DNA from: Nocardioides marmotae
Lineage (GTDB): Bacteria; Actinomycetota; Actinomycetes; Propionibacteriales; Nocardioidaceae
Assembly: GCF_013177455.1 (NCBI RefSeq)
Contig: NZ_CP053660.1
Span: 1,860,001 to 1,924,000 of the forward strand
Length of the DNA stretch: 64,000 nucleotides
Reading direction: 5' to 3'
The notes beneath the pieces are model-generated. The model saw only the letters and a list, made by a program, of their open reading frames with translations, was not told the origin of the DNA and did no database searches. Position numbers and translations under genes: made by a program. Shown one piece after another: positions 1 to 8,502 of the stretch. The stretch's first letter is position 1. The number at the start of each line of letters is the position of its first letter.

Positions 1-590
1 TGACCCGGCGGGTCGTGGCGCGCCAGCACGGCCGCCCGATCTACTACCAGACGCTGAACTTCCAGCGGCCCGAGGAGGGCTGGGAGCACCAGGACGTCCA
101 GCCCGAGGTCGGCCGCCCCGAGGACGGCATCGACATGGTCGAGCTGATGCGCAGCCGCGGGGCCGAGGACGCCGACGCGCTGGGCAAGGAGTGGAACGCG
201 ATCGACGTGCGCTACCTCGGCAACACCCGGCACGGGCTGCCCGACCACCCGGTGCACCAGGCGCAGGCGCAGATGTGGATCCGGGTCAAGGACCGCCTCC
301 CCGACGACCCGGTCGCCCACCTCGGGACGTTCGCCTACGCCAGCGACATCAGCCTGCTCGGCGCGTCGTTGGCCGCCCACCCGGCCGACCCGCGCACCAC
401 GATGATGGCCTCCCTCGACCACACCATCTGGTTCCACCGCCCCTTCCGCGCCGACGAGTGGTGGCTCTACGACCAGTGGTCTCCCTCGGCCTCGGGCGGT
501 CGCGGGCTCTCCCTCGGCCGGGTCTTCACCGAGGACGGCACGCTCGTCGCCACCGTCGCCCAGGAGGGGCTCATCCGCCCTCGCCGGTGA
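1..590 (+). CDS. tesB: Acyl-CoA thioesterase II, 3' part only
   Basis: This is the C-terminal part of a TesB-type acyl-CoA thioesterase, which hydrolyses acyl-CoA to free acid and CoA in the cytoplasm. The reading frame is open from base 3, so the gene starts before the window; about 195 residues are present of a family length near 285. The second hot-dog domain is visible, with the three family catalytic regions: LDHTIWFHRPF (Asp), SGGRGLSLGR (Ser/Thr position) and the terminal VAQEGLIR (Gln). It converges on htdX, and two nested palindromes lie between the stop codons. The family call is firm; the physiological acyl-CoA substrate cannot be read from the sequence. Confidence 0.93.
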   Translation, partial: TRRVVARQHGRPIYYQTLNFQRPEEGWEHQDVQPEVGRPEDGIDMVELMRSRGAEDADALGKEWNAIDVRYLGNTRHGLPDHPVHQAQAQMWIRVKDRLPDDPVAHLGTFAYASDISLLGASLAAHPADPRTTMMASLDHTIWFHRPFRADEWWLYDQWSPSASGGRGLSLGRVFTEDGTLVATVAQEGLIRPRR

Positions 591-621
591 TCCCGGGTTG
601 GTCCGGGCCGTGGTCGAGAGG

Positions 622-689
622 GTGCAGGAGTCCCCGGTTAACCGGTGACCCCTGCACTTCTCAGGGGAGATCTCCCCTGAGAAGTGCAG
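622..689. terminator. Two overlapping palindromes between converging tesB and htdX
   Basis: Bases 622-657 form an imperfect 36-base palindrome (16 of 18 pairs) whose centre includes the perfect CCGGTTAACCGG at 634-645. Bases 652-689 form a perfect 38-base palindrome centred on 670/671, beginning CTGCACTTCTCAGGGG. The two share bases 652-657 and would compete for folding. Position between two converging stop codons suggests a bidirectional terminator. There is no T-tract. A further partial copy (CTCCCCTGAGAAAAGTGCG) follows at about 692-710. Confidence 0.6.
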
Positions 690-739
690 GACTCCCCTGA
701 GAAAAGTGCGGGCCGCGACGTGCAGCCCGCGAGCCCGGC

Positions 740-1624
740 TCAGAGGTCGGTGGTCCGACCCGCGAGGTGCGGGGCGCCGGTCCGGGGGTTGCTGAGCGAG
801 AACGCGTAGCCGTCGTCGAGCGGGCGGGACCCGAAGGCGACCTTGCCGGGGAGCAGGACCGGCTTCTTGAACGCCACGTCGACGCGGACGGCGTCGCCGA
901 GGCGGTTCTCCAGGGCGGCGGTGCAGCGGGCCAGCGTCCACATGCCGTGGGCGATCTGGCGCGGGAAGCCGAGCGCCTTGGCGGTCAGCGGGTAGAGGTG
1001 GATCGGGTTGTGGTCGCCCGAGACCGCGGCGTACGTCCGGCCCAGGTCGCCGGGCAGCGACCACACCGTGCCCCCGGCGGGAGCGTCGGGGAAGGTCGCG
1101 CCGGCGGGTGCGGACTCGTCACCCTTGCCGCGGCGCAGGTAGGCCGAGGTCTCCTCCCACACCGTCTCGTCGTCGGCGGTGACGGTGGTGCGGAAGTCGA
1201 AGACCGTGCCCTTGGCGTGCGGGCGGGCGGGGTCGACGGCGACGGTCACGGCCAGCGATTCACCGATCCGGACCGGGCGGTGCTGGGTGATGGAGTTCTC
1301 CAGGTGCACCGTCCCGATGGCCGGGGCGGGGAACGCCGGGTCGCTCATCAGCGCCATGTGCAGGGGGAAGGCGAGCATGTGCGGGTACGGCAGCGGCACG
1401 GTGTCCTTGACCGGGAAGCCGCAGACCGCGGCGTACCGCTCGACGTGCCCGCGCTCGACCGTGACCGGCGGCCGGCTGAACGACAGGCCGGCGAAGTCCG
1501 CGCCCGACGCCTTCTTGATCCCCGGCAGCTGCCCGACGACCGGGAGCGAGGGGAGCGCCGCCTTGAGCAGCGTGGCCAGGCCGCCGGCGTCGCCGGAGAC
1601 CTCCCGCGTCTGGGGGGCGGCCAT
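740..1624 (-). CDS. htdX: MaoC-type (3R)-hydroxyacyl dehydratase, HtdX-like
   Basis: A 294-residue double hot-dog dehydratase/hydratase of the MaoC family. The C-terminal half carries the hydratase-2 signature YAAVSGDHNPIHLY followed by GFPRQIAHGMW, which holds the catalytic Asp/His pair. The role is reversible hydration of trans-2-enoyl-thioesters to (3R)-hydroxyacyl-thioesters. Its ATG shares one base with the TGA of fabG4 (TGATG), so the two are translationally coupled. The order htdX-fabG4 with fadA2 divergent matches the Rv0241c-Rv0242c-Rv0243 locus of M. tuberculosis as I recall it, which supports the name. Together with FabG4 it supplies two successive steps of acyl chain reduction or elongation. 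Confidence 0.88.
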   Translation of the reverse strand: MAAPQTREVSGDAGGLATLLKAALPSLPVVGQLPGIKKASGADFAGLSFSRPPVTVERGHVERYAAVCGFPVKDTVPLPYPHMLAFPLHMALMSDPAFPAPAIGTVHLENSITQHRPVRIGESLAVTVAVDPARPHAKGTVFDFRTTVTADDETVWEETSAYLRRGKGDESAPAGATFPDAPAGGTVWSLPGDLGRTYAAVSGDHNPIHLYPLTAKALGFPRQIAHGMWTLARCTAALENRLGDAVRVDVAFKKPVLLPGKVAFGSRPLDDGYAFSLSNPRTGAPHLAGRTTDL

Positions 1625-2967
1625 CAGGCGCCCAGCATCATCTGGCCGCAGACGCGGACCACGTTGCCGTTGACCGCGCTGGAGGCGGGGTGGGCGTACC
1701 AGGCGATGGTCTCGGCGACGTCGACCGGCAGGCCGCCCTGGGACATCGCGTTGAGCCGCTGGCCGACCTCGCGGGTCGCGAACGGCACGGCCGCGGTCAT
1801 CTGGGTGATGATGAAGCCCGGCGCGACGGCGTTGATGGTGATGCCGTCCTCGAGCTCGTCGGCCAGGGAGTCCACCAGGCCGATGACGCCGGCCTTGGAC
1901 GCGGCGTAGTTGGTCTGGCCGACGTTGCCGGCGATGCCCGCGATCGAGGCGACGCCGATGATCGAGCCGCCCGCGTTGACGACGCCCTGGTCGAGCAGCT
2001 CGCGGGTGATCCGCTCCGGCGCGGTGAGGTTCACGCCGATCACCGAGTCCCAGCGGTCCTCGGCCATGTTCGCGAGCTTCTTGTCGCGGGTGATGCCGGC
2101 GTTGTGCACCACGACGTCCACGCCGCCGTGCTTCTCCTCGAGGTGGTGCGCGATCCGCTGCGGCGCGTCCTTGCCGGTGATGTCGAGGGTCAGCCAGTCG
2201 CCGTCGAGCTCCTTCATCAGCGCCTGGAGCGGGTCGGCTGCCTGGGGTACGTCGACGCCGACGACCGTCGCGCCGTCGCGGTGCAGCACCCGGGCGATCG
2301 ACTCGCCGATGCCGCGGCTCGCGCCGGTCACCAGGGCGACCTTGCCCGCGAGCGGGCGCTCCCAGTCGGCCACCTCGCCGGCGACGGTGGTGCCGTGCGC
2401 GCCGATCCGGACGACCTGGCCGGAGACGTAGGCGGACTTGGGGGAGAGCAGGAACGCCAGCGTGCTGGTCACCGCGGACTCGGCGCCCTCGGCGACGTAC
2501 ACGAGCTGGACGGTGCCGCCGCGGCCGATCTCCTTGCCGAGGCTGCGGGTGAAGCCCTCGAGCGCGCGCTGGGCGACCCGTTCGGCACCGCTGACCTGCT
2601 CCGGCGGCGTGCCGAGCACGACGACGTGCGGGTTGGTCTCCAGGCTGCGCAGCAGCGGGGTGAAGAAGTCGCGCAGGGCGACGAGGTCCGCGGAGGAGGT
2701 GAGGCCGGTGGCGTCGAAGACCAGGCCCTTGAACCGCTGACCCTCCTCGGGCGCGCCGGCGACCTCGGCCGAGTCGATGCCGACCGTCTCGAGGATGCCG
2801 GCGAGCGACTCGGCGAGGCGGCCGCGGCCACCGAGGCCGACGGTGCCGGAGACGAGCGGTGCACCGGCCTCGTACCGCTCGAGCTTGGCGGGGCTCGGCA
2901 GGCCGAGGTTCTTGACGAGGAGCTTGCCGAGAGGGGAGGAGGTGAAGTCGCGGTAACGGTCGCTCAT
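1624..2967 (-). CDS. fabG4: High-molecular-weight 3-oxoacyl-thioester reductase FabG4
   Basis: A 447-residue two-domain short-chain reductase, much longer than the usual 250-residue FabG. Residues 1 to about 205 form the degenerate N-terminal domain typical of FabG4. The C-terminal domain begins LAGKVALVTGASRGIG (the nucleotide-binding glycine motif), then NNAG-type VVHNAGITRD and the catalytic Ser-Tyr-Lys set in GVASIAGIAG and TNYAASKAG. It reduces 3-oxoacyl-CoA or -ACP, NADH being preferred in the mycobacterial homologue. It is first in a two-gene operon with htdX and is divergent from fadA2 across 96 bases. Length, domain layout and synteny agree, so confidence is high. Confidence 0.92.
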   Translation of the reverse strand: MSDRYRDFTSSPLGKLLVKNLGLPSPAKLERYEAGAPLVSGTVGLGGRGRLAESLAGILETVGIDSAEVAGAPEEGQRFKGLVFDATGLTSSADLVALRDFFTPLLRSLETNPHVVVLGTPPEQVSGAERVAQRALEGFTRSLGKEIGRGGTVQLVYVAEGAESAVTSTLAFLLSPKSAYVSGQVVRIGAHGTTVAGEVADWERPLAGKVALVTGASRGIGESIARVLHRDGATVVGVDVPQAADPLQALMKELDGDWLTLDITGKDAPQRIAHHLEEKHGGVDVVVHNAGITRDKKLANMAEDRWDSVIGVNLTAPERITRELLDQGVVNAGGSIIGVASIAGIAGNVGQTNYAASKAGVIGLVDSLADELEDGITINAVAPGFIITQMTAAVPFATREVGQRLNAMSQGGLPVDVAETIAWYAHPASSAVNGNVVRVCGQMMLGA

Positions 2968-3063
2968 GTGACCATGTAACTAGAGGTGTAACTCCGAGTC
3001 CACATTTCGTGACGTGCCCCTCATGTCCTTCTGATCACGCGGGATCGCGGCAAGGATAGGAGC
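2968..3063. promoter_or_regulatory. Divergent fabG4/fadA2 promoter region with direct repeat
   Basis: This 96-base gap must hold the promoters of both fabG4 (leftward) and fadA2 (rightward). It contains a direct repeat of TGTAACT at 2975-2981 and 2987-2993, a period of 12 bases, immediately before the fabG4 start. No KstR-type box is visible. The repeat is a candidate regulator site, but no regulator can be named. fadA2 is preceded by AGGAG six bases or fewer from its ATG, a usable ribosome binding site. Confidence 0.4.
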
Positions 3064-4344
3064 ATGGAGAACAGCACTCGCCGCGTCGCGGTCCTCGGCG
3101 GCAACCGCATCCCGTTCGCCCGCTCGAACGGCGCCTACGCGACCGCCTCGAACCAGGACATGCTCACCGCTGCGATCGACGGTCTCGCCGCCCGCTACGG
3201 CCTCGAGGGCGAGCGCGTGGGCGAGGTCGTCGCCGGCGCGGTCCTCAAGCACGCGCGCGACTTCAACCTGGCGCGCGAGTCCGTGCTCGGCTCGAAGCTG
3301 GCGCCGACCACGCCGGCCACCGACATCCAGGAGGCCTGCGGCACCGGCCTGCAGGCGGCGATCCAGGTCGCGAACAAGATCGCGCTGGGCCAGATCGACT
3401 CCGGCATCGCCGGCGGCACCGACACCACCTCCGATGCGCCGGTCGCGATCAGCGACAAGCTGCGCAAGAAGCTGATGAAGGTCAACGCCGCGAAGGACAC
3501 CAAGGGCCGGCTCACCGCCCTGGGCCAGATCCGCCCCGGCGACATCGGCCTGGAGATCCCGAAGAACGGCGAGCCCCGCACCGGGCTGTCCATGGGCGAC
3601 CACGCCGCGCTGACCGCGCTGGAGTGGCGGATCACCCGCGAGGCGCAGGACGAGCTCGCCGCCGCCTCCCACCAGAACCTCGCCGCGGCGTACGACGCGG
3701 GCTGGAACGACGACCTCGTGACGCCGTTCCGCGGCCTCGAGCGCGACAACAACCTGCGCCCGGACTCCACCGTGGAGAAGCTCGCCAAGCTCAAGCCGGT
3801 CTTCGGCAAGGGTGAGTCGGCCACGATGACCGCCGCGAACTCCACCCCGCTCACCGACGGCGCCTCCGCGGTGCTGCTCGGGTCCGAGGAGTGGGCCGGC
3901 GAGCACGGCCTCGAGCCGCTCGCCTGGTTCGTCGACGCCGAGACCGCCGCCGTCGACTACGTCCACGGCGGCGAGGGTCTGCTCATGGCGCCGGCGTACG
4001 CCGTGCCGCGCCTGCTCGCCCGCAACGGCCTGACCCTGCAGGACTTCGACTTCTACGAGATCCACGAGGCGTTCGCCTCCCAGGTGCTCTCCACGCTCGC
4101 GGCGTGGGAGGACCCGGTGTTCTGCAAGGATCGCCTCGGTCTCGACGCGCCGCTCGGCTCGATCGACCGCGCCAAGCTCAACGTCCGCGGCTCCTCGCTC
4201 GCCGCGGGCCACCCGTTCGCCGCGACCGGCGGGCGGATCATCGCCAACCTGGCCAAGCTGCTCACGGAGAAGGGCTCGGGCCGCGGCCTGATCTCGATCT
4301 GCGCCGCCGGCGGCCAGGGCGTCGTCGCGATCCTGGAGCGCTGA
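3064..4344 (+). CDS. fadA2: Thiolase, acetyl-CoA C-acyltransferase FadA2-like
   Basis: A 426-residue thiolase that cleaves 3-oxoacyl-CoA with CoA to acetyl-CoA and a shortened acyl-CoA, or runs in reverse. The nucleophilic cysteine is Cys92 in QEACGTGLQAA. The histidine motif is YEIHEAFAS, the second histidine is in GHPFAATGGR, and the C-terminal cysteine is in ISICAAGGQG. The length is slightly above the roughly 400 residues of simple thiolases, as in the FadA2 branch. It is divergent from fabG4-htdX, with which it forms a conserved fatty-acid module. A strong hairpin follows its stop. Confidence 0.9.
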   Translation: MENSTRRVAVLGGNRIPFARSNGAYATASNQDMLTAAIDGLAARYGLEGERVGEVVAGAVLKHARDFNLARESVLGSKLAPTTPATDIQEACGTGLQAAIQVANKIALGQIDSGIAGGTDTTSDAPVAISDKLRKKLMKVNAAKDTKGRLTALGQIRPGDIGLEIPKNGEPRTGLSMGDHAALTALEWRITREAQDELAAASHQNLAAAYDAGWNDDLVTPFRGLERDNNLRPDSTVEKLAKLKPVFGKGESATMTAANSTPLTDGASAVLLGSEEWAGEHGLEPLAWFVDAETAAVDYVHGGEGLLMAPAYAVPRLLARNGLTLQDFDFYEIHEAFASQVLSTLAAWEDPVFCKDRLGLDAPLGSIDRAKLNVRGSSLAAGHPFAATGGRIIANLAKLLTEKGSGRGLISICAAGGQGVVAILER

Positions 4345-4353
4345 GCCGACTCC

Positions 4354-4400
4354 TCGGCCCGGCGGCCGCCACGGTCCTACACTGGCGGCCGCCGGGCCGA
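4354..4400. terminator. Perfect 18-bp stem hairpin after fadA2
   Basis: Bases 4354-4371 (TCGGCCCGGCGGCCGCCA) are perfectly complementary to 4383-4400, with an 11-base loop. It starts ten bases after the fadA2 stop. No T-run follows, as in many actinobacterial terminators. The loop together with the first base of the right arm contains TACACT (4378-4383), a good -10 hexamer for the histidine kinase gene at 4439. Confidence 0.75.
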
Positions 4401-4438
4401 CGTGCGCCCGGGTCACCACGACCCCCAGGGACCACGCC

Positions 4439-5905
4439 ATGACCTCGCTTCCGACGGACCCCGAGGAGATGGCGGCGTACGGCCTGCAGCCCATCGCGTC
4501 GCGGCTGCCCGTGTCCGAGGATGCGGCGACGCTCGCGACGAGCATCCTCGAGGGTCCGGCCTCGGTCGACGACGTGCTGGAGGCCGCGGCCCGGCACCTG
4601 CTGGCCGTCTCCGACGCGGACACGGTGACGGCGGTCCTGACGTCCTTGACCCCCGACGAGCCGTCGTCGTGGGTCGCCCTGGGCGGGCGCGCCCGGCTGC
4701 GGGAGTGGCGCCGGACGCCGGGGAGCATCTCGGTCCTCCCTTGTACGCACGAGCCCGAGGCGGCGGCGACCCAACCGTTGCTCTCCGCGCTGGGGCGCCG
4801 CGACCGCGTGGTCGCGCTCGCCGACGCCGCAGCGCTGCCGGCCGACGCCGAGGTCGACCGGACCGAGACGGAGCAGTACGGCGTGGCGGCGATGCTGGCC
4901 ACGATCCTGGTCGGCGAGGGCCCGGCCCACGGGTCGTTGTCCGCCGTCCGCGGCCGGCCCGGGCCGTGGAGCCCGGTCGCGATCGCCGACCTGCGCCTGC
5001 TCGGCGCCGCGCTCACCGCACGCTTCGAGCAGGTCCGGGCGCGACGCTCGCTGGCCGATGCGCTGGAGCGGGGCGACCACGCCCGCGCCAGCGCGCAGCA
5101 GTTCTTCTCCACGGTCGCTCACGAGCTGCGCACGCCGGTCGCGGCGCTGCTGGGGACGACCGAGGTGCTCGCCGCCGAGGTCACCGACGCGGTGGCGGCG
5201 GAGCGGCGCGACGGTGAGGACAGCCCGGACGGTGCGGCCGCTGCGGTCGACACCGCCCTGCTCGCCCGCGTGATCGACGACGCCTCGGCCATCCGCCGGG
5301 CGGGGGACCACCTGGTCTCGGTGGTGGGTGAGCTGTTGAGCGTCGCCGGCGGACCTGCGACGGCGGAGGTGACGTGGGTCGACCTGGCCCCGGCGGTCCA
5401 GGACGCGCTCCACTGGCTTCGCGCCCCGGCCGCGGAGGCGGGCGTGCACCTGGAGTCCCAGGTCCCCCCGGAGGTCCAGGTCAGGACGACGTCCACCGCC
5501 CTGCGGCAGGTCCTCGCCAACCTCCTCGGGAACGCCGTGGCCTACGCCGGGCCCGACGGCCGCGCCGTGGTCGACGTCGTCTGGTCGCGCGGGGAGCTCG
5601 GCACGGAGTGGGCCCGGGTCCGGATCAGGGACGACGGTCCCGGGCTGAGCGCGGCGCAGGCGGCGGAGGTGTTCAAGCCGTTCGTGCGCTTCGCCCACCA
5701 CCGCCCCGGATCGGGCCTCGGGCTCGCGATCTCGCGGTCGCTGGTCGAGCGGGACGGGGGCCTGATGGGGGTGGCCAGCACCGAGGGCGAGGGGTCGACG
5801 TTCTGGTTCGAGGTGCCCGGGCGGCGGACGCCGGTCGGCGACCCCGCGCCGGGCTCGACCGCCGTCAGGCGGGAGGGTGGGTCGCGAGCGCCAGCGCCGA
5901 GGTGA
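4439..5905 (+). CDS. Orphan sensor histidine kinase with GAF-like input region
   Basis: A 488-residue histidine kinase without visible membrane segments. Residues roughly 40-190 look like a GAF-type input domain. The HisKA helix carries the phospho-accepting His228 in FFSTVAHELRTPVAALLG. The ATPase domain has the N-box NLLGNAVAYA, the G1 box RDDGPGL near residue 398 and the G2 box GSGLGLAIS. AGGGA eight bases upstream supports the ATG at 4439. No response regulator gene is adjacent, so it is an orphan and its target is unknown. Its last 41 bases overlap the end of the converging TetR gene. Confidence 0.88.
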   Translation: MTSLPTDPEEMAAYGLQPIASRLPVSEDAATLATSILEGPASVDDVLEAAARHLLAVSDADTVTAVLTSLTPDEPSSWVALGGRARLREWRRTPGSISVLPCTHEPEAAATQPLLSALGRRDRVVALADAAALPADAEVDRTETEQYGVAAMLATILVGEGPAHGSLSAVRGRPGPWSPVAIADLRLLGAALTARFEQVRARRSLADALERGDHARASAQQFFSTVAHELRTPVAALLGTTEVLAAEVTDAVAAERRDGEDSPDGAAAAVDTALLARVIDDASAIRRAGDHLVSVVGELLSVAGGPATAEVTWVDLAPAVQDALHWLRAPAAEAGVHLESQVPPEVQVRTTSTALRQVLANLLGNAVAYAGPDGRAVVDVVWSRGELGTEWARVRIRDDGPGLSAAQAAEVFKPFVRFAHHRPGSGLGLAISRSLVERDGGLMGVASTEGEGSTFWFEVPGRRTPVGDPAPGSTAVRREGGSRAPAPR

Positions 5906-6551
5906 CGAGGTAGTGGCGGACCTGCTCGGGGGAGATGGCCCCGACGGTCGGCACGCCGGGCGCGGCCTCGTCGACGAGGATCCCCAGCCGGGCCAGCTGG
6001 AGGGCGCCGAGCCCGCTGGCGTACAGCGTGTTGGCGAGCAGCGCGGGCTCCTCGACGTGGAAGTCGCCGGTGGCCACGCCGTGCTCCAGCGCCGTGCTCA
6101 GCTGGCGCAGGCACGAGGAGATCCCGCGGCCGAGGCGGAAGAGCGCGCTCTCGCTGATCTCGTCGAGCAGCTCCGCGCCGGTGCGCCGCATCAGCGCCTG
6201 GGCGCAGTCGACGAACGCGGGGTGGGTCACGCCGTAGTCGACGAACGCCGTCACGATCGCCGCGAGCCGCGCCGGTGCGTCCTCGACACCCTCGGCCGCG
6301 GCCTCCAGCTCGCCCCGCAGCTCGTCGAGGTAGGAGACGAGCGTCAGCGCGAAGATCTCCTCCTTGCCGGAGAAGTGCCGGTAGACGATCGCCCGGTTGA
6401 TCCCGACCGCCGAGGCGATGTCGTCGATCTGGGCGTCCCGCACGCCGCGCTCGTCGAAGAGCCGCCGCGTCGCCGCGATGATCTCCTGCTCCCGCGCCCG
6501 GCGACGCGCGGCCGCCGCGGAGCGGCGCCCGTCGATGCGCTCGGTGGTCAT
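5865..6551 (-). CDS. TetR-family regulator
   Basis: A 228-residue TetR repressor. The N-terminal helix-turn-helix is visible in ARRLFDERGVRDAQIDDIAS followed by AVGINRAIVYRHFSGKEEIF; the remaining two-thirds is the ligand domain. An earlier ATG at 6575 exists, but it falls inside the operator palindrome. Starting at 6551 places TACGAT six bases before the start codon, the leaderless geometry, so 6551 is preferred. It probably represses itself through the palindrome at 6570-6588. The targets beyond itself are unknown; the fadA2/fabG4 module lies 3 kb away, and no copy of the palindrome was noticed there. Confidence 0.88.
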   Translation of the reverse strand: MTTERIDGRRSAAAARRRAREQEIIAATRRLFDERGVRDAQIDDIASAVGINRAIVYRHFSGKEEIFALTLVSYLDELRGELEAAAEGVEDAPARLAAIVTAFVDYGVTHPAFVDCAQALMRRTGAELLDEISESALFRLGRGISSCLRQLSTALEHGVATGDFHVEEPALLANTLYASGLGALQLARLGILVDEAAPGVPTVGAISPEQVRHYLVTSALALATHPPA

Positions 6552-6557
6552 GCGCCG

Positions 6558-6588
6558 ATCGTAGCGAGCGTGCAACTCTCAGTTGCAC
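6558..6588 (-). promoter_or_regulatory. TetR promoter and perfect palindromic operator
   Basis: GTGCAACT, three spacer bases and AGTTGCAC form a perfect 8+8 inverted repeat at 6570-6588. On the minus strand a TACGAT hexamer (6563-6558) lies six bases before the ATG at 6551, and the palindrome covers the -35 side of that promoter. This is a typical autorepression arrangement for a TetR protein. Confidence 0.7.
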
Positions 6589-6618
6589 GACTGTGACGGG
6601 ATCGGCGACCGGCCACCC

Positions 6619-6804
6619 TCAGGCGTCGACCATCGAGGGGTCGACCTCCTGCCAGCGGCCCATCGCCTCGTCCCAGAAGACGAGCACGGCGGCGCCGTCG
6701 GCGGTGTTGGTGCCGCGGTGCAGCAGCCCGGGCGGCAGCGGCTCGTCCTCCAGGTCGGCGTTGGCCTCGTAGCCCGAGACCTGCCAGAACTGCACGTTCC
6801 TCAC
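6619..6804 (-). CDS. Small 61-residue protein coupled to DNA ligase
   Basis: A GTG at 6804 overlaps the ligase TGA in the form GTGA, and the frame runs 61 codons to a stop at 6619. The product is acidic and aromatic-rich, with [11 protein letters not shown] near the N-terminus, [17 protein letters not shown] in the middle and [14 protein letters not shown] near the end. There is no signal peptide, membrane segment or recognised motif. The four-base overlap argues that it is made with the ligase. I do not recognise its function. It is too well ordered in codon use and spacing to be a chance frame, but it is short. Confidence 0.65.
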   Translation of the reverse strand: MRNVQFWQVSGYEANADLEDEPLPPGLLHRGTNTADGAAVLVFWDEAMGRWQEVDPSMVDA

Positions 6805-8348
6805 GCGTCCTCCTCGGTGGTGGTGGTGCCGGTCAGCAGCGATCGCACGCTGTCGATGGTGTCGACGTCGACGGGCAGCTTGTCGTCGCGGTAGCGGACC
6901 ACGCGGGCGAACCGCAGGGCCACGCCGCCGGGGTAGCGGGTCGAGCGCTGCACCCCGTCGATGGCGACCTCGACGACCTGCTCGGGCCGCACCTGCACGG
7001 CGTAGGGGTCGCGCGAGGTGGCCAGGGAGAGGAACCGCTCGGTCTGCCAGGCGAGCATCTCGTCGGTCATGCCCTTGAACGTCTTGCCCAGCATCACGAA
7101 GCCGCCCGACTCGGGATCCCGGGCGCCGAGGTGGATGTTGGAGAGCTTGCCGTGGCGGCGGCCCGAGCCCCACTCGACGGCCAGCACGACCAGGTCGAGG
7201 GTGAGCACCGGCTTGACCTTGACCCACGCGGCGCCGCGGCGGCCGGCGTCGTACGGCGCGGCGAGGTTCTTGACCACGACCCCCTCGTGGCCGGCGGCGA
7301 GCACCCGGGCGACGAACGCGTCGGCGGCGTCGGCGTCGGCGGTGACCAGCCGGTCGACCCGGTGGGCCTCGGGGACGAGCCGCTCGAGCTCGGCGAGCCG
7401 CTCGGCGCCGGGGGAGTCGAGCAGGTCGCGACCGTCGAGGTGCAGCAGGTCGAAGAAGTACGGCGTCACCGCGACCCGGCCGTCGGAGGCCTGGGCGGTG
7501 CGGGACGCGGTCTCCTGGAAGGGCCGCGGCCGGCCGTCGGCGTCCAGCGCGATCGCCTCGCCGTCGAGCACGAACCGCTCGGCGGGCAGCGAGCGGGCGA
7601 TCGCGACCACCTCGGGCAGCCGGGCGGTGATGTCGTCGAGGGAGCGGGTCGCGACGAGCACGTCGTCGCCGTCGCGGTGGACCTGGATCCGGATGCCGTC
7701 GAGCTTGGTGTCGAGGGCGACCTCGCCGCCGCCGGCCTTGGCCATCGCCTCGGCGGTGGACGGCGCCGAGGAGGCGAGCATCGGCAGGACCGGACGGCCC
7801 ACCTCCAGCCCGTACGCCGCCAGGGCCTCCGCGCCGCCGGTCAGCGCCGCGGTCGCCACCGCGACGGTCGAGCCGGCGAGCATCGCGGCCCGCCGCACCG
7901 CCGCGAGGGGTACGTCGCCGGCGACCGCGACCGCCTCCTGGACCAGCGCGTCGAGCGCGCCCTGGCGGACCTCGCCGGTGACCAGCCCGCGCAGCCAGGC
8001 CTGCTCGGCGGGGGTCGCGCGGGCGAAGAGCGCCTCGACGGCCGCCGCCCGGGCGGCCTGCGACCCCGGGCCGGCCAGCGCGGCGATCGCGTCGAAGTCC
8101 TCGTGCACGCCGGTGACGGTCAGCGACGGCTCGGCCGCGGGCGGGGGCAGCGTGGCCAGCGAACGCCACCCGAGCCCGGTGCGCCGCTGGCGCAGCGAGC
8201 CGGCGAGGTAGGAGACCACCGTGGCGACCTCGTCGGGGCCGGCGTCGTCGAGCCGGCCGAGCAGCTCGGCCACCGCGCTCACCTTGGCCTTGCGGGACCG
8301 GGTGGCGGCGACGGCCCGGGAGGTGGCCACGACGTCGGCGAGGAGCAC
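6801..8348 (-). CDS. ligB: ATP-dependent DNA ligase, LigB-like
   Basis: A 515-residue ATP-dependent DNA ligase that seals nicks through a lysine-AMP intermediate. The nucleotidyl-transferase motif I is KLDGIR with the catalytic Lys215; motif III is visible as [11 protein letters not shown], motif IIIa in [12 protein letters not shown], motif IV as EGVVVKNL and motif V as AAWVKVKP. The first 190 residues match the N-terminal DNA-binding domain of the LigB/archaeal ligase I type, and length fits LigB (about 507 in M. tuberculosis). The start is GTG at 8348 ([11 protein letters not shown]); TTGAAT lies six bases upstream. No Ku or LigD domains are present, so a general repair role is more likely than end joining. 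Confidence 0.9.
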   Translation of the reverse strand: MLLADVVATSRAVAATRSRKAKVSAVAELLGRLDDAGPDEVATVVSYLAGSLRQRRTGLGWRSLATLPPPAAEPSLTVTGVHEDFDAIAALAGPGSQAARAAAVEALFARATPAEQAWLRGLVTGEVRQGALDALVQEAVAVAGDVPLAAVRRAAMLAGSTVAVATAALTGGAEALAAYGLEVGRPVLPMLASSAPSTAEAMAKAGGGEVALDTKLDGIRIQVHRDGDDVLVATRSLDDITARLPEVVAIARSLPAERFVLDGEAIALDADGRPRPFQETASRTAQASDGRVAVTPYFFDLLHLDGRDLLDSPGAERLAELERLVPEAHRVDRLVTADADAADAFVARVLAAGHEGVVVKNLAAPYDAGRRGAAWVKVKPVLTLDLVVLAVEWGSGRRHGKLSNIHLGARDPESGGFVMLGKTFKGMTDEMLAWQTERFLSLATSRDPYAVQVRPEQVVEVAIDGVQRSTRYPGGVALRFARVVRYRDDKLPVDVDTIDSVRSLLTGTTTTEEDA

Positions 8349-8502
8349 GGGGCCATTCAACCGGCGCGCACAACCCGCGACCTGTCCAGGCCGGGTTACT
8401 CGTGCGTACCCCTCGCGCCCGGCCGTCGTTTGCCAGGCAACGCACACCCGCAACCGCCCACCGCCCGGGCCCTCGAGGCTCCGCCCGAACGTCAGGAACG
8501 CC

